NCBI RefSeq assembly: GCF_033568475.1
Contig: NC_133121.1
Coordinates: 4,092,001 to 4,156,000, forward strand
Length of the DNA: 64,000 nucleotides
Direction: 5' to 3'
Source: Henckelia pumila
Lineage: Eukaryota > Streptophyta > Magnoliopsida > Lamiales > Gesneriaceae
Both the position numbers and the translations under genes were made by a program. The stretch's first letter is position 1; each line of letters opens with the position of its first letter. Below are positions 12,680 to 24,208 of this stretch, piece by piece. The notes beneath the pieces were generated by a model, which saw nothing but the letters and a program-made list of their open reading frames with translations, was not told the DNA's origin and made no database searches.

Positions 12680-14439
12680 GTATAAATAATATTCCTCATC
12701 TGTATATAATATAATGTCATACTTTTGAAAAAGATCGGGTCAATGTTGTGAGCGTTGACTTCGGACCTTAGCTGGTTGAATAAGGAAACAAATTGCAAAT
12801 TAAATTTTTTTTTCCTTCAACATCTTAATTAATTACGAATGTTTTGAGTTTTTAATCACGGTTACTTCATCATAGAACTTTCCATGAGAAGAAACACACT
12901 CTGATGTTTATCCAATCATCTATATGTAAGCTAATGAATCTTGCAATTAAAGTCACACTAAAAGCAGAAGCTAGCAGAGAAAGTCAGAAATTTTGATTAT
13001 TTTACCATCCATCATACAGACCAATACCGGACATCTTTTTCAAATTGCCAATTACAGTAAACATTTACTCAACTAGAAAAAAAATCTAGATTGGATACAT
13101 ATGAAGTATTCAGCAAGGAGACACATGCGATTAATCATATCTAAGTGTTAAAAGGATAACAAAAGCTGCCGCACAGATTTGATCTACCCCAAAGCATAGA
13201 TTTCTGTTTCATGGTAAGTTCACAACAAATGAATATTCATAATCGCCCTCATACTCTGGGATAGAAAATTAAAAACCACAGGTTTATAAAGACGAATTTT
13301 TCCAAATAGATAAAACTGAAGTTTGCATTTGTAACACTATGTAATAGATTAAAAAACTCCCTAGGATTATGGCAAAGCACAACTTGAATGCTGCAATGGT
13401 AAACTAACAATTTTTTGAAACTGTTTAGACCAAAACTTCTTTAGATAGCTAATACAAAATATCTTTGGCATACATCATGTCATGCCCAATATCAATGTTT
13501 TAAAGATAAACTTCTTCATATGTAGAGTTAGACATAACTAAACCATTTTCTGTTTTTGGATGGCCAACAAGACAGAAATGCTGCTTTTGTCAGCAATGAA
13601 ACAACAGTCACATTGTGCAGGATAGATGACCATCATATGGATTTTCATAAGATTCTAAATCATACTTCATGTACAGAAAGCTGAAGTTTGTGTCGAGTAA
13701 CACGTCATTCTCAAAGCTGGACACAACACTTCTAGCTTTGAATCATTTAAAAAATTGTGTGAATCTCGTAGTAATTAATGAATTAAATACTTTTTCCAGT
13801 ATGAGTTAAACAATTAGAAACAGATTAATTGGCATGCACCATAAACTTACAAGTCTCACACGGTCAAATTAAAACCAAAAAATTGAATATAACATAAAAG
13901 TAATATTCTTATACCAGTATCTCATCGATCCATGAACACTACGCATGAACAACATATATCACTATGAACCAGTGAATCTATCACATATCCGACTATCACA
14001 AACTGAAATCTACACCAAAACTTGAACACTAGTGATAAAACTCATTGACGGTTATCGAAGGAGACCACAACATACTACAACCAATCAACAGGAACTCACA
14101 CCCGATTTGACAACCGATTTGCAAAAAAAGAGAAAAAAAAAACTCACAAACGATTGAAAGGGGCAAAGGCAAAACTCACAGTGACAGAGGAGCGATCACT
14201 TACGGCGGCAAATTTGGGCATTCAGCGGATTCTTGGACTTGGGGTTCTTCTTCTATCGCGACTTCAGATTTAGGCAAAGACGGACTGAGGCGCAAGAGAA
14301 TTTTGATTCTGGGACAGATCGAGTGAGGCGCAAAGTGGTGATATTGTTTAGAGGGAAAGAAAATAATTAGAAGAGGGAATCCGATAAAATAAGGCGCCGA
14401 GTTATGAATAGAGTGAATGAAATTTGGGTAGGTTTTAAT
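11785..14439. other. Non-coding 5' part of the CACTA element
   Basis: No conserved coding segment was recognised between the TNP2 start and the right subterminal repeats. The stretch is AT-rich and holds a (TA)n microsatellite at 12646-12674. The more GC-balanced segment around 14190-14360, just inside the right end, is where the promoter and leader of the minus-strand genes would be expected; the open frame at 14200-14454 has no recognisable content. Confidence 0.5.
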
Positions 14440-14735
14440 AGCTTGCTTTTTCACGCTGTAGACAATAATCTAAATCTAACGAGATTTGGGTAGATTTTTA
14501 AAAGCTTGTTTTTTTACGCTGCAGAAAATAATCTAAATCTATTGGCAGCGTGCAATTAATGTAAGCTGCTCTATATCTTAACTTAAAATTATTGGCAGCG
14601 TGTAATTAATATAAGCTGTCGTATGTATACAATTTAATAACATCAACAGCACACTTTTATGAGTATGCTACAAATAATAATATTAACAGCGTGTTTTTAT
14701 TCTGCGCTGTTAATGCAACGCTGCGAAAAGTCAAA
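14440..14735. repeat. CACTA right subterminal repeat array
   Basis: Copies of GGCAGCGTG(C/T)AATTAAT and ACGCTG/CAGCGT motifs occur at about 14452, 14517, 14543, 14595, 14645, 14688 and 14718. They mirror the array at the left end in composition but are sparser, a common asymmetry of CACTA elements. Confidence 0.7.
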
Positions 14736-15217
14736 TTTCTTGTAGTGATATATAGTTCTAAATCGAAAAACCAATATGTTTGAACTTATCAGTTTAGTTC
14801 AATATTTTGGTACTTAAAATTATTTAAATTCTTGTTTATGAATGCATGTTTAATGGAGAAGTTGGAAATACGAAGTGAGTTTAATAAAATAATGATAGCA
14901 AGATAAAGTAATAATATTTTTTTAGAAAATAATTAATTAATGATAATACATTTAAAATAAAAAATAAAAATTAATAAAACAAAAAATGTTTGCTAAATAT
15001 TTATAATTGGATGTAATAAAAATTGTATATTATGGGTTGAATAAATTTAAAAATTATATTCTAAAGGGGTCAAATATGTATTTTTAATATTTCACAGGGG
15101 TATTTGGTGCAAAAAAAATATCAAAATATTTGTTCAGTCGCATGAGGGGCGCGTGCGCAACAATCACTTATCTGAAGGGGCGAGTGTGCTAATTTTATAA
15201 AAGGTCAGGGTTGAAGA

Positions 15218-15807
15218 TGTGAGACCCCTGTCCCACATGAAAAAATGAAAGGTTTAAAATGAGTTTAAAATGGGCTACAATGGACTTCTATAGCAACTTG
15301 GGTTAATCATTTTCGTAAAGCGATGACGAATACGAAGTTGTTGCTATAGGGGCCCATTGTGTAGTCGCGCTTGCGCGGGCCTGGGCTCGGGGCGTGACAG
15401 AATGGTATAAGAGCCGGTCACCAGCCGGCAGACCCTGGAAAATAATTGCTATGCGGGACAAAGTGCTACATGCGTGGGAGCCACCTCTTGAACCTGCGGG
15501 GCAAAGTGCTACATGACGGGAGCCACTTCTTGAACCCGTAGGAGCCACCTCTAGATTTTCGGTGCTGGTGGATCGAGAGGTCAAGTCGCGACGAGGATGT
15601 CGCGTTCTGAAGGAGGGGTGATTGTGAGACCCCTGTCCCACATGAAAAAAAAATGAAAGGTTTAAAATGAGTTTAAAATGGGCAACAATGGACTTCTATA
15701 GCAACTTGGGTTAATCATTTTCGTAAAGCGAGAACGAATACGAAGTAGTTGCTATAAGGGCCCATTGTGTAGTCGCACTTGCGCGGGCCTGGGCCCGGGG
15801 CGTGACA
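15218..15807 (+). mobile_element. TRIM (terminal-repeat retrotransposon in miniature), complete
   Basis: Two direct terminal repeats of about 183 bp (15218-15399 and 15623-15807) start TGTGAGACCCC and end GGGGCGTGACA. They are near-identical except for a longer A run in the second. Just inside the left repeat, TGGTATAAGAGCC (15403-15415) is one base off the usual initiator-methionine tRNA primer site of plant LTR elements. A purine-rich tract, GAAGGAGGGGTGA, precedes the right repeat. The 5-bp TSD GAAGA flanks both ends (15213-15217 and 15808-15812). The 223-bp interior has no coding potential, so the element depended on enzymes from other retrotransposons. It interrupts the right arm of the foldback element. 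Confidence 0.9.
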
Positions 15808-15895
15808 GAAGATGACTATTAAAATTTCATATGGGAGAAGTGTGCATTTTCAATATTTCACAAGGGTGTTTGATGCAAATAACCCATAAAATATA

Positions 15896-16700
15896 TAAGG
15901 ATAATACGGAGAAGTAAAATATCAAAATAAGATATTTTCTTAAAAAAAGTAGAGGTTGTCCTACTTTTTTAAAAACAGCTTATAAGTCGTCAAACAACTT
16001 ATTTTGACAGTTTATAATTAAGTTGTTTGACAAAATATTTATCGAGCAAATTTAAAGAGCTTATAAGCTTTTAAACAAGTAATAAGATGTTGTCAAACTT
16101 ATAACCAAACACTCAATAATTATATAAATTAGAATATGTGCACCAAAGTATAGTATGACTGTATGATGACGACGTAATCGCGCAATAGCTTGTCCGACTT
16201 GGTAAAAATTTATTGTTTGGTGGTCACAGGATAATGCTAAAAATCTCAGCCACTACCAACCCTTTTTTTTTTGCCTAATGTAGGAATAAATTTGAGTTTT
16301 TAATAACAAGTAGCAATAAAGTTTACTTACTCTAATTAATAAATAAACTTGAAGGAATTAATGCGCTGGTAGCTAGATAAATCAAGAATTTTAAAAATGT
16401 AAAATGCCGCAAGTACTAAAAGTAAGTGAAATATATTTTGAAGTTAACACGATTTATAATATTCTGATGATCAGATTTTTGTGAGAAGGTATCATGTTAA
16501 TATCATAATATGTGCGAATAGTTAGATAAATAATTTATTTTTAGATGTAAAACGACGTAAGTAAAAATAATTGAAATATATTTTAAAATTAAATGAGATC
16601 ATGATATTATAAGTTGATATAAATCGTCTCCCTGATATACATGTTGACAAATCTTCAGTGAAAATTAAGAATACCTCTCTAAGGAAATGGAGGTTGCACA
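15896..16700. other. Intergenic, no gene seen
   Basis: AT-rich DNA follows the nest. A short imperfect palindrome of CAAACAACTTATTTTGACA type lies around 15990-16110 and may be a small MITE remnant. Nothing else is supported. Confidence 0.4.
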
Positions 16701-16719
16701 TAAACAGTTTGAGGTGTTG

Positions 16720-17370
16720 TCCAAAGGTGTTGACAATACCTTTAGTAATTTGCAGCGGAATATAATTAAAACGTGAATAAATTAAACAAGCAACCAAATA
16801 AATAGACTCAGATAAATAAGCAAGAGTATAAAATACTCTTGCAGCGCCTCAGGGCAAAACTTCACTATAAATAATTCAAAGAGTTTTACAAACCCTAAAA
16901 CTAGTGATTATTGTAAAATTCAATTTCTCAAAACATATGAGAAAATAAAGAGTAAAAATTCTCCTAAAAATTCTATATGAAATAGAATAAAGAAAACGAA
17001 GTAAAAAGAAAAATCTTGATGCCAAAAGGAGTTGATCCTGATTGCCGAAATTCGAGAACCACAAAAGGTCTTTCGATCAGCACTTTTTTAAGTGTAATCT
17101 TCAAGTGTTCTCGAAAAGCTCGGCAATACAAAATCTCCAATCTTCTTATGTAATTCAGAGCTCTTGATTTCTCATGAATGCATCTTTGAATTTTCTACGT
17201 GAAACTCTCTCTTATGCAGTATATGTGTTTCTCTGCTCTCGCTCTCTCTATTGGTCTATCCCTTCGTTTTGCACGCCCCACTCTAATATATAGGCAAGAC
17301 TCCTTCTTGTCTTAGTTTTCTTGTAGGCGTGAAATTCATTTGATTTGATCATATCAAATCTACACAAATA
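16720..17370 (-). mobile_element. LTR-like relic of a copia-type retrotransposon (probable)
   Basis: Read on the minus strand, this stretch has the layout of an LTR: an AT-rich U3, a TATA-like CTATATATTAGAG near 17293-17281, a long leader-like region with CTCTCTC tracts, and a terminal part with TATTCCGCTGCAAATTACTA. A CTTCCGCT motif also occurs near the end of the better-defined solo LTR at 47317-47959. No matching second LTR, primer site or clean TSD was found, so borders are approximate. Confidence 0.35.
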
Positions 17371-17918
17371 AAGAAAGATATATATTAGATATGATATGAT
17401 AAATATTATAATAAGCTTATCAATATCTCAAATCAATTTATTCACGGAAATAAATCACTTAAATAAAGGTTACTTCATGTTCAAGAAAAACAACAAATAT
17501 TAAATAAAATCTTTTTAGAATTGAGATTTTAAGGAATAAAATATTCATTTCAACCTCTTTATGAATCGGTCAGATATCTATCTAAAAAAATTTTAGATGG
17601 GGCAATCTCATATTAGTTTTTTTTCTAATATTATCAAAAAATTATATATATATGAATTCTTAAAATAAATCAATCTATCTAATTTCCAAAAGATCAAAAA
17701 AATATGGAGTAGTGGGCTTATTTCCCTTTAGTAGTTGTTTTCAAATTCAAGTTAATATAAATCGAATTTAATATATAATTTTTTATTCCTTTTTTTTCTG
17801 AACAATTTGGACTATGGAAAATATTTTTCAGTTTAAAATTACTCTTGCACATAAAATTTATCATTTTTTTCTTGAGTTCAAACATACTTTTGACTTTGTA
17901 TTTTTTTTATTTTATATT

Positions 17919-18208
17919 GAAAAAACTGCAAATTTGGTCCTGTATGTTTGTCACTTTGCGATTTTGATCCTCTATGTTTTCATGTTTCGATCTTTGGCAA
18001 TTTTGGTCCTTTTTACTCGAAAATGCTTACGTGACACTGTACACGTCAGCTCCACATCAGCACTGAATTGGTGCCACGTCAGAGCCACGTCGGAAAAATG
18101 ACTAAAATTGCCAAAAAAATAAATATAGCGGACTAAAATTGACATCTGAAAATTTAAAGGACTGAAATCGCAAAGTGCCAAATATACAGGACCAAAAAAG
18201 CAATTTTC
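17919..18208. mobile_element. Foldback MITE family F1, copy 1
   Basis: A self-complementary element about 290 bp long. The left arm has TTTGGTCCTGTATGTTTGTC and CACTTTGCGATTTTG; the right arm has the complement (ACAGGACCAAAAAAGCAATT). The centre has ACACGTCAGCTCCACATCAG and GCCACGTCAG. Other copies are at 23881, 25011, 31380 and 38501; the family is Mutator-like by its 9-10 bp TSDs. This copy lies about 0.9 kb upstream of the RGL B candidate first exon; its own TSD is not clear. Confidence 0.8.
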
Positions 18209-19068
18209 TATTTTTTTTATTTTGACTCTGATTTTTTATTGCTTTTACAAAATATATGAAAAGCGGTATAGTGAAATAAGTAACATATAATATACTTTGT
18301 TTGATCCCAAACCAACCCCTCTGAAAGAGCCAAATAAAGATGACGACAGAAATGGACGAAAGTCCAAATGCAAATGTATATTAATGTCAACAAATTCCAT
18401 AAATGCTCGTGGATTCTTGGCACTACTAATATAATTTATATATCTTAGACCACTAATATTATATAATTTTGGTCAATATGTATAATTATACTTAGGCAAA
18501 GTACATATTTAATTATAAAAAAAATATTTTTTTAAATTCTTAATTCAAGGTGCATGTGTGAATTAATCTGTACAATTACGAGAAATAAATATTTGGTGAG
18601 TACGTATTTGAGAGACAAAACGTCTTTTTCAATGCTCCGTATGTAACATGGGAATCAATATTTAAGGTATAAAGTGCTTTGGAATGTAATGTACGTACCT
18701 GCCTTTTGTTGGTAATTGTTCCCACAGATTCACAATTTCCCTTCTAAAAACTCTTCAGCTGCCTCAGTACGTATTTCCAATTTACATTCGCCATTTTTTT
18801 GAATGCATGCGTGCGTGTCCACCAAAAACACTATATATATCTTACATTACCGATATTATATATATGATCTATATTAATATAACACAATATATATTCATCT
18901 GCGCCAAAATTTTCTTCTGTCTTCGATATTCGCAGGTAATTCTTACAGATTTATACAAGAAAAAGTTACATTTTTCACCATCACTGTTTTGTGATTTAGG
19001 ACTAATTTTCATCGGCATGCAGGTATATATATATATATTTGTGTAGATATTATTTTTCTTGGGTGAAT
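18209..19068. other. Upstream region of RGL B
   Basis: AT-rich, no gene recognised. Any promoter of RGL B should lie here or just downstream. Several TATATATA tracts (18834, 18860, 19025) make a TATA box impossible to assign with confidence. Confidence 0.4.
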
Positions 19069-19154
19069 ATGGGGAGCTGGAGATGGAGATGGAAGATACA
19101 ATGGAGCTTGATGCTTCTGCAGTTTCTGTCTCCCACTGATTGTGGGAGAACACT
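19069..19154 (+). other. Candidate missed first exon (signal peptide) of RGL B
   Basis: An ATG at 19069 opens a frame starting MGSWRWRWKIQWSLMLLQFL: a basic N-terminus, then a hydrophobic core, as in a secretion signal. If it ends at 19154 (donor GTTGAG) and joins an acceptor at 19917/19918, it adds 33 residues to RGL B. The two leading exons then total 153 coding bases, exactly as in RGL C (92 + 61), and the junction falls in the same phase. The donor is weak, and GT at 19134 (TCT|GTCTCC) would also keep the frame. Confidence 0.5.
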
Positions 19155-19930
19155 GTTGAGTTTGCCTTTTCTTTTTCTTTTTTAATTATTATTATTATTA
19201 TTATATTTCACGCAAATTAAAGGTATTAAAGCACATTTATATTATATTAAAGAGTGTATGACTGTGTGTGTTATTACTATTTACTATTAACCAATATTCA
19301 TGTTTTTGGGACATATTCTGAGATTATGGTTACTGAATATATTAGTTTTCTTTTTTTTTTTTTGCCATCAAGCGTTTGTCCACTATTAACTGAGCCGTTG
19401 GGACTGCGGTTGATCTTAGTGCATGTAAAATTGAAATATATATATGGGACAAATTATGAATCCGATGATTGACTTTTTATTTCATTATTATATTATGTGT
19501 TTAAGAATTATTTCAATTCGATTTCAAACTCGTGATCATATCCCAACCCTCGAACCTTAAGATATGAGTCGTTTTCCGCGATTGCATTTTTATTTTGATC
19601 AACTTAGACTCAAGATTTTAATTTGTTCCCATATATACCCTAAAATCACGCACCCGTGATCACGTATTCATGTCCAAACAACTTTTGATCAAAGAATTAA
19701 GTTTCCAACACCTGTAAGAATAATTTATTATTTTGTACTTTACCACATTTTATATATGTTCTTACGCGTCGCTGCATTAGCTACCACTTTTCCTTCCCTA
19801 TGCATGCTATTTTCAGCACTGATGATAATATATATATATCCACTTATTATGTTTTAATTTATTTGCTAGGCAATTTCATTGTGAATTTAATCTTACATTA
19901 ATTTTGTTGTACTGAAGATTTCAAAAGAAA

Positions 19931-22900
19931 ATGGATGATGAGATGTACTTCCCACCAGTTCAGTTGCATGTACTGGATGATCACGTACGCTGGATTACAA
20001 CACTATACTTGTTCATTTCATTTTCCTCTCATCACACACTTATACATACATACATACATATATATATGTTGTAATAAACACTATATATATAAAAATTTTC
20101 GAATTTTTCGTCGATCATTTTGTGACATATATAGTAAATCTTTAACAGGCAGTTGTAAACAATGCCCTTTTAAGTGTCACGCTGTCTATTCCCGGAGGTT
20201 CGATAACCAAAATTCAATATAATGGGATTGAGAATTTACTAGAAACGGAGAATGAAGAAAATGATAGAGGGTATGCCTTTATTCCAGTAATTGTTTATAC
20301 GTGTTAATTAATTTTCATATTATTTTTCATTCGATTATATAATCTATCAAGTCTAACACCATTTACTAATATAGGTACTGGGATATAAATTGGAACCATC
20401 CCGGTCATCCTAAAGACATTTATGATAGGTAACTAGTTTAACTTCCCGTTCTTGATTTATATATATTTATTTTGGGTTGTTTTTCGTGTTTTCGAATGTA
20501 CAACTGATTGAGCTAGGAGTGGATGGATTTAGAATGGAGGGGACTAGTCTTGATGTTATAATGGAAGATGAGAATCAAGTAGAGCTTTCATTCAAGAAGA
20601 CATGGAATTCTTCGCGGTCTGAGGATCTGCGTCTTAACATTGATAAAAGGTGCATCGTAAGTCCAGAGCGTCGTGCATTTCTATTTTCTGATCATCTTAT
20701 TCGATTTTCTTGTTGCTAACATCTATTTCAATCATGTATAGATTTGTAATGCTGCGTGGTTGTGTTGGATTTTACGCGTATGGAGTTTTCGAACGTCTAG
20801 AAGGATGGCCTGCTATGAGCATCTCCCAAGGAAGAACAGTTTTTAAGCTACAAGACAAATTGTAAAAGCATTCTTACTTTAACATGTACAAATTGTTTAG
20901 TATATTGTACATATGAAGGATTGCAATAAGATTCAAAAGCATGTTTTTTGTTATATATATATATATGATTTATGTACAGGTTTCAGTATATGGCAGTATC
21001 TGATGAAAGGCAAAGAATCATGCCAACATCGAAAGACCGTGAGAAAGGTCAGGTTCTCGCCTATCCGGAAGCTGTTCTTCTAACTGATCCAGCCAATGTT
21101 TTCCTTAGAGGAGAGGTATTTATTAAGGGGGAACAAATTTTTTCCATTTCTGTAATCTAAGTTGAAAATTATTATATGCAAAATGTGTTGACGAAAAATG
21201 AAACATGAAACCATTTGGAATTAGTATCTTCCAAATGGTTCCAATTGTATGAAATGTTCATTTTTCCTCTGATATAAATAGGTCGATGACAAGTATCAGT
21301 ATTCGAGTGACAACATGGATGGTCGAGTCCACGGTTGGATTTGTTCGGATCCTCCAACGGGGTTTTGGATAATCACTCCAAGTAATGAATTCAAAACAGG
21401 TGGTCCTGTGAAGCAAGATCTAACTTCTCACGCGGGTCCAATCTCCCTATCAGTAAGTATATACTTCACAGATCTATTAGGCCTACTCCACTAGTAGAAA
21501 GCAATATTCTTGTATAGCTAGGTACTTTCTGATATACACATTTCGATCATTTGCGTGCAGATGTTCTTTAGCACGCACTATGCCGGGCTGCCTTTGATCT
21601 TGAGATTTCCTGATGGTGAACCATGGAAAAAAGTTCTTGGTCCCGTGTTCATCTACTTGAATTCAGTATTAGCTGATGAAGATCCACTTTTTCTGTGGAC
21701 AGATGCCAAAGAACAGGTATTGGTTATGATTTTTAGTAATGATCTTTAGTTTCTAGCTAGGGTAAAGTTGTATAAGTTATTTCAGTGAATTCTGATCATA
21801 ATGAAGATACTTTATTAGATGCTCATAGAAACAGAAAATTGGCCATATGATTTCCCGGTTTCGGAAGATTTCCCGTTTGCTGATCAACGGGGCACAGTGA
21901 GTGGTAGATTGCTGGTTTTTGACAGGTATTTCTCTAGGCTAAACTAGTTTATGCTCTTAGTATTCAAGAAACATGTAAAATTGAGTCTCCAATCTTTGCA
22001 TATACATGTGCTATGAAGTAAAGTTTAGCTGAAATTTCGAAGCAAGTTCCCAATTGGCGCACGAAATTTAAACATGGGTTGCATCACTTGTTTCTGTGGT
22101 AGCAGTTACATCAGTACTGAAAGGCTAATAACCGCGAATTCTGCGTTTGTTGGATTGGCTCTGCCTGGAGATACAGGATCATGGCAAAGAGAAAACAAGG
22201 TTAACCAGTGATTCTTGCATGCTGTTTTTTATTTATTTTTTAAAATGATTTACAAAAGGATCCATGAATTCATAGTTGTTGAACTAATCTTTGACAGGGC
22301 TACCAATTCTGGACTCAGGCTGATGTTTCAGGGTATTTTCTAATTACCGGCATTCGAGCTGGGAACTACAGTCTCTACGCCTGGGTTCCCGGATTCATTG
22401 GCGATTACATATGTAACATCAGCATCAACATATTACCAGGTTTTGAAATACTTTTATGTAGAAAAAGCTATATATATTTTTACTAGCTACTATATGGTTA
22501 ACTTTCCATGGTTCATGCATGAACTTAGGAAGCGAAATCAAGCTGCGGGATCTTGTATTCCACCCTCCAAGAAATGGTCCTACGCAGTGGGAGATTGGGA
22601 TTCCTGATCGTACGGCTGCCGAATTCTTCGTGCCTGATCCAAATCCAATACTTATGAACCAGCTATACACTAACAATGCAGAAAAGTATGCATGCATGAG
22701 TTAAACTGTGTCATTCTGATGAAATTTTCGTCGCGCAAGTAATAACGAGTTGTGATCCTTATTGGGAACATCACAAAACAGGTTCAGGCAGTATGGTTTA
22801 TGGGATCGGTACACAGATTTGTACCCGAATGAAGATTTAGTTTTTACAGTTGGCTTGAATGCCTATCAAACAGATTGGTACTTTGCTCATGTGAACAGGT

Positions 22901-23688
22901 ACTTGTTTTAATTCTATGCTTATATAATATTGTTTCCCTTTTCTTTTTTTGAGCCAGAAATAATTTCATTCAAAAGTTCCTCAAGTCCATTTTTACAACA
23001 GATGAAATACACAAAGGTATTGCATCCTCAAAAGCCAAGTTGTTCCCAGATAATAAACACAATCGAGCTAGAAAGTCTGTCACTCTGTTTCCCTTTTCTT
23101 GTACTGGTAGTAATGTGTTGCAGTACAGGAAACTAGGAAATGGAACATATGTGCCATCGACATGGAAAATTTTGTTTGATCTCACCATGTTGGATGTGTC
23201 TGGAAATTACACGCTTCAACTGGCATTGGCGTCGGCCAACGACGCAGAATTACAGGTTAGAGTGAACTCTGATTGAGTAAGTCAATTGATCATGCTGGAT
23301 TCACATCTAATATTTGATTTTTGACAAATACAAATCACCATATTTCTAGTTTTATTATTATCTGATAATTAACCAAAATTAAAATATGTCCTTTGGGTGA
23401 TCTTGATTCATAATTAGCATGCTCATGTGAACTTCACTTGAACTTTAGGTTCGGATCAACGATGAAACAACAAGAATTCCTTATTTTACGACGGGTTTGA
23501 TAGGCAAGGACAATGCAATTGCAAGACATGGAATCCATGGATTATATTGGCTATACAGTGTTAGTATACCAGGTTGTCTACTTGTGAGCACAAGTAACAC
23601 AATCTTTTTGACTCAAACGAGAGCCTTGATCCCATGGAGAGGAATTATGTACGATTATATTCGTCTCGAAGGTCCTGTTGGAACGTGA
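19931..23688 (+). CDS. Rhamnogalacturonate lyase, PL4 family (RGL B), intact
   Basis: Fifteen exons join without a stop: 19931-19984, 20149-20270, 20375-20428, 20533-20649, 20742-20861, 20980-21115, 21282-21452, 21561-21716, 21819-21925, 22106-22199, 22298-22439, 22529-22685, 22782-22898, 23129-23255, 23449-23688 (1914 bases, 637 residues, TGA). The enzyme cuts pectic rhamnogalacturonan I by beta-elimination. Landmarks: GGSITKIQYNGIENLL in the N-terminal catalytic domain, RIMP, VDDKYQYS, VHGWI, FFSTHYAG, then an fn3-like segment (GSWQRENKGYQFWTQ) and the C-terminal block ending MYDYIRLEGP. Lys205 and His264 are spaced almost as the catalytic Lys and His described for the Aspergillus PL4 enzyme (inference). 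The chosen Met gives no signal peptide, odd for a wall enzyme; the exon at 19069-19154 may supply it. An intron at 21926-22105 is absent from RGL C. Confidence 0.92.
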
Positions 23689-23880
23689 AAATTGATCTCA
23701 TTCATTAGAGAATCTAGCTATATGTTATGCGTCGTATCGCACATGAAGTTATATATATAAATACATATATATTAATTTTACGGTGAAAGTCTCGAATTTT
23801 ATGAAGAACTAATAGGTTATATTGACTATATATAATTGGTTCGGGCGGGTGGTAAGAAGTTCGATTCTTTTTAACATATA

Positions 23881-24199
23881 GGAAAATTTGTTTTTTTGAT
23901 CTTGTATATTTATCACTTTGTGATTTGCGATTCTAGTCCTTTATGTTTTCATATTTCAGTTTTAGTCCGCTATCTTTTTTTTTTTGCAATTTTAGTTTTT
24001 TTTACGATGTAGCGCTGATGTGGCACCAATGCAGTGCTGATGTGGAGCTGACGTAAATAGGGCCACGTAAGCATTTTCGAAGAAAAGATTAAAAAATTGC
24101 CAAAAATCGGAACATAAAGTACTAAAATTGAAATATGAAAATATAGAGGACTGAAATCGCAAAATTACAAATATGCAGGACCAAAATTGTAATTTTTCA
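23881..24199. mobile_element. Foldback MITE family F1, copy 2
   Basis: Flanked by the 9-bp direct repeat TAACATATA (23872-23880 and 24200-24208). Arms match the other F1 copies (TCACTTTG...GCGATT and AGGACCAAAATTG). The centre contains GAGCTGACGTAAATAGGGCC. It lies about 190 bp past the RGL B stop codon. Confidence 0.85.
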
Positions 24200-24208
24200 T
24201 AACATATA

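Larger units (their letters stand above)
4060..14747 (-). mobile_element. CACTA (En/Spm) DNA transposon, 10.7 kb, with TNP2-like and TNPA-like genes
   Basis: The element starts CACTACAACAAAAATT at 4060 and ends AAATTTCTTGTAGTG at 14747, giving inverted CACTA termini, and is flanked on both sides by the 3-bp TSD ATA (4057-4059 and 14748-14750), the length typical of CACTA elements. Both subterminal regions contain many copies of a GCAGCG...CGCTGC motif. Inside, on the minus strand, are a TNP2-like transposase gene (11784 to 8154) followed by a TNPA-like gene (7994 to 4775), the standard two-gene layout. Both genes carry stops or frameshifts, so this copy is probably not autonomous now. It sits inside the foldback element at 3102-15885 and is therefore younger than it. 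Confidence 0.93.
3102..15885. mobile_element. Long-arm foldback (Mutator-like) element, host of a nested CACTA and a TRIM
   Basis: The two outer ends are inverted copies: the left starts GAGTTATTTGCACCAAATA and the right ends in its complement (GGGTTATTTGCATCAAACA read inwards on the minus strand). Each is flanked by the 10-bp TSD ATAAAATATA at 3092-3101 and 15886-15895. A 9-10 bp TSD with long inverted arms points to a nonautonomous Mutator-like foldback element. Each arm holds the terminal unit twice (near 3107 and 3279 on the left, near 15110 and 15878 on the right). Subtracting the CACTA and TRIM insertions and their TSDs leaves about 1.5 kb of original element. No transposase belonging to this layer was seen. 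Confidence 0.8.

Noticed and set aside
15303-15641. 112-codon minus-strand open frame rich in Arg/Ser/Thr
   Set aside because: It overlaps the TRIM LTRs and interior; the apparent protein is a translation of GC-rich non-coding LTR sequence.
17814-18181. Overlapping open frames on both strands over the F1 MITE
   Set aside because: Both result from the self-complementary MITE arms and show no protein features.
20471-20532. Possible exon 4 start of RGL B at the AG acceptors 20511, 20516 or 20519
   Set aside because: None keeps the frame with exon 3. Only the acceptor at 20531-20532 gives YDR-MEGTSLDVI in phase, matching RGL C and the family pattern.
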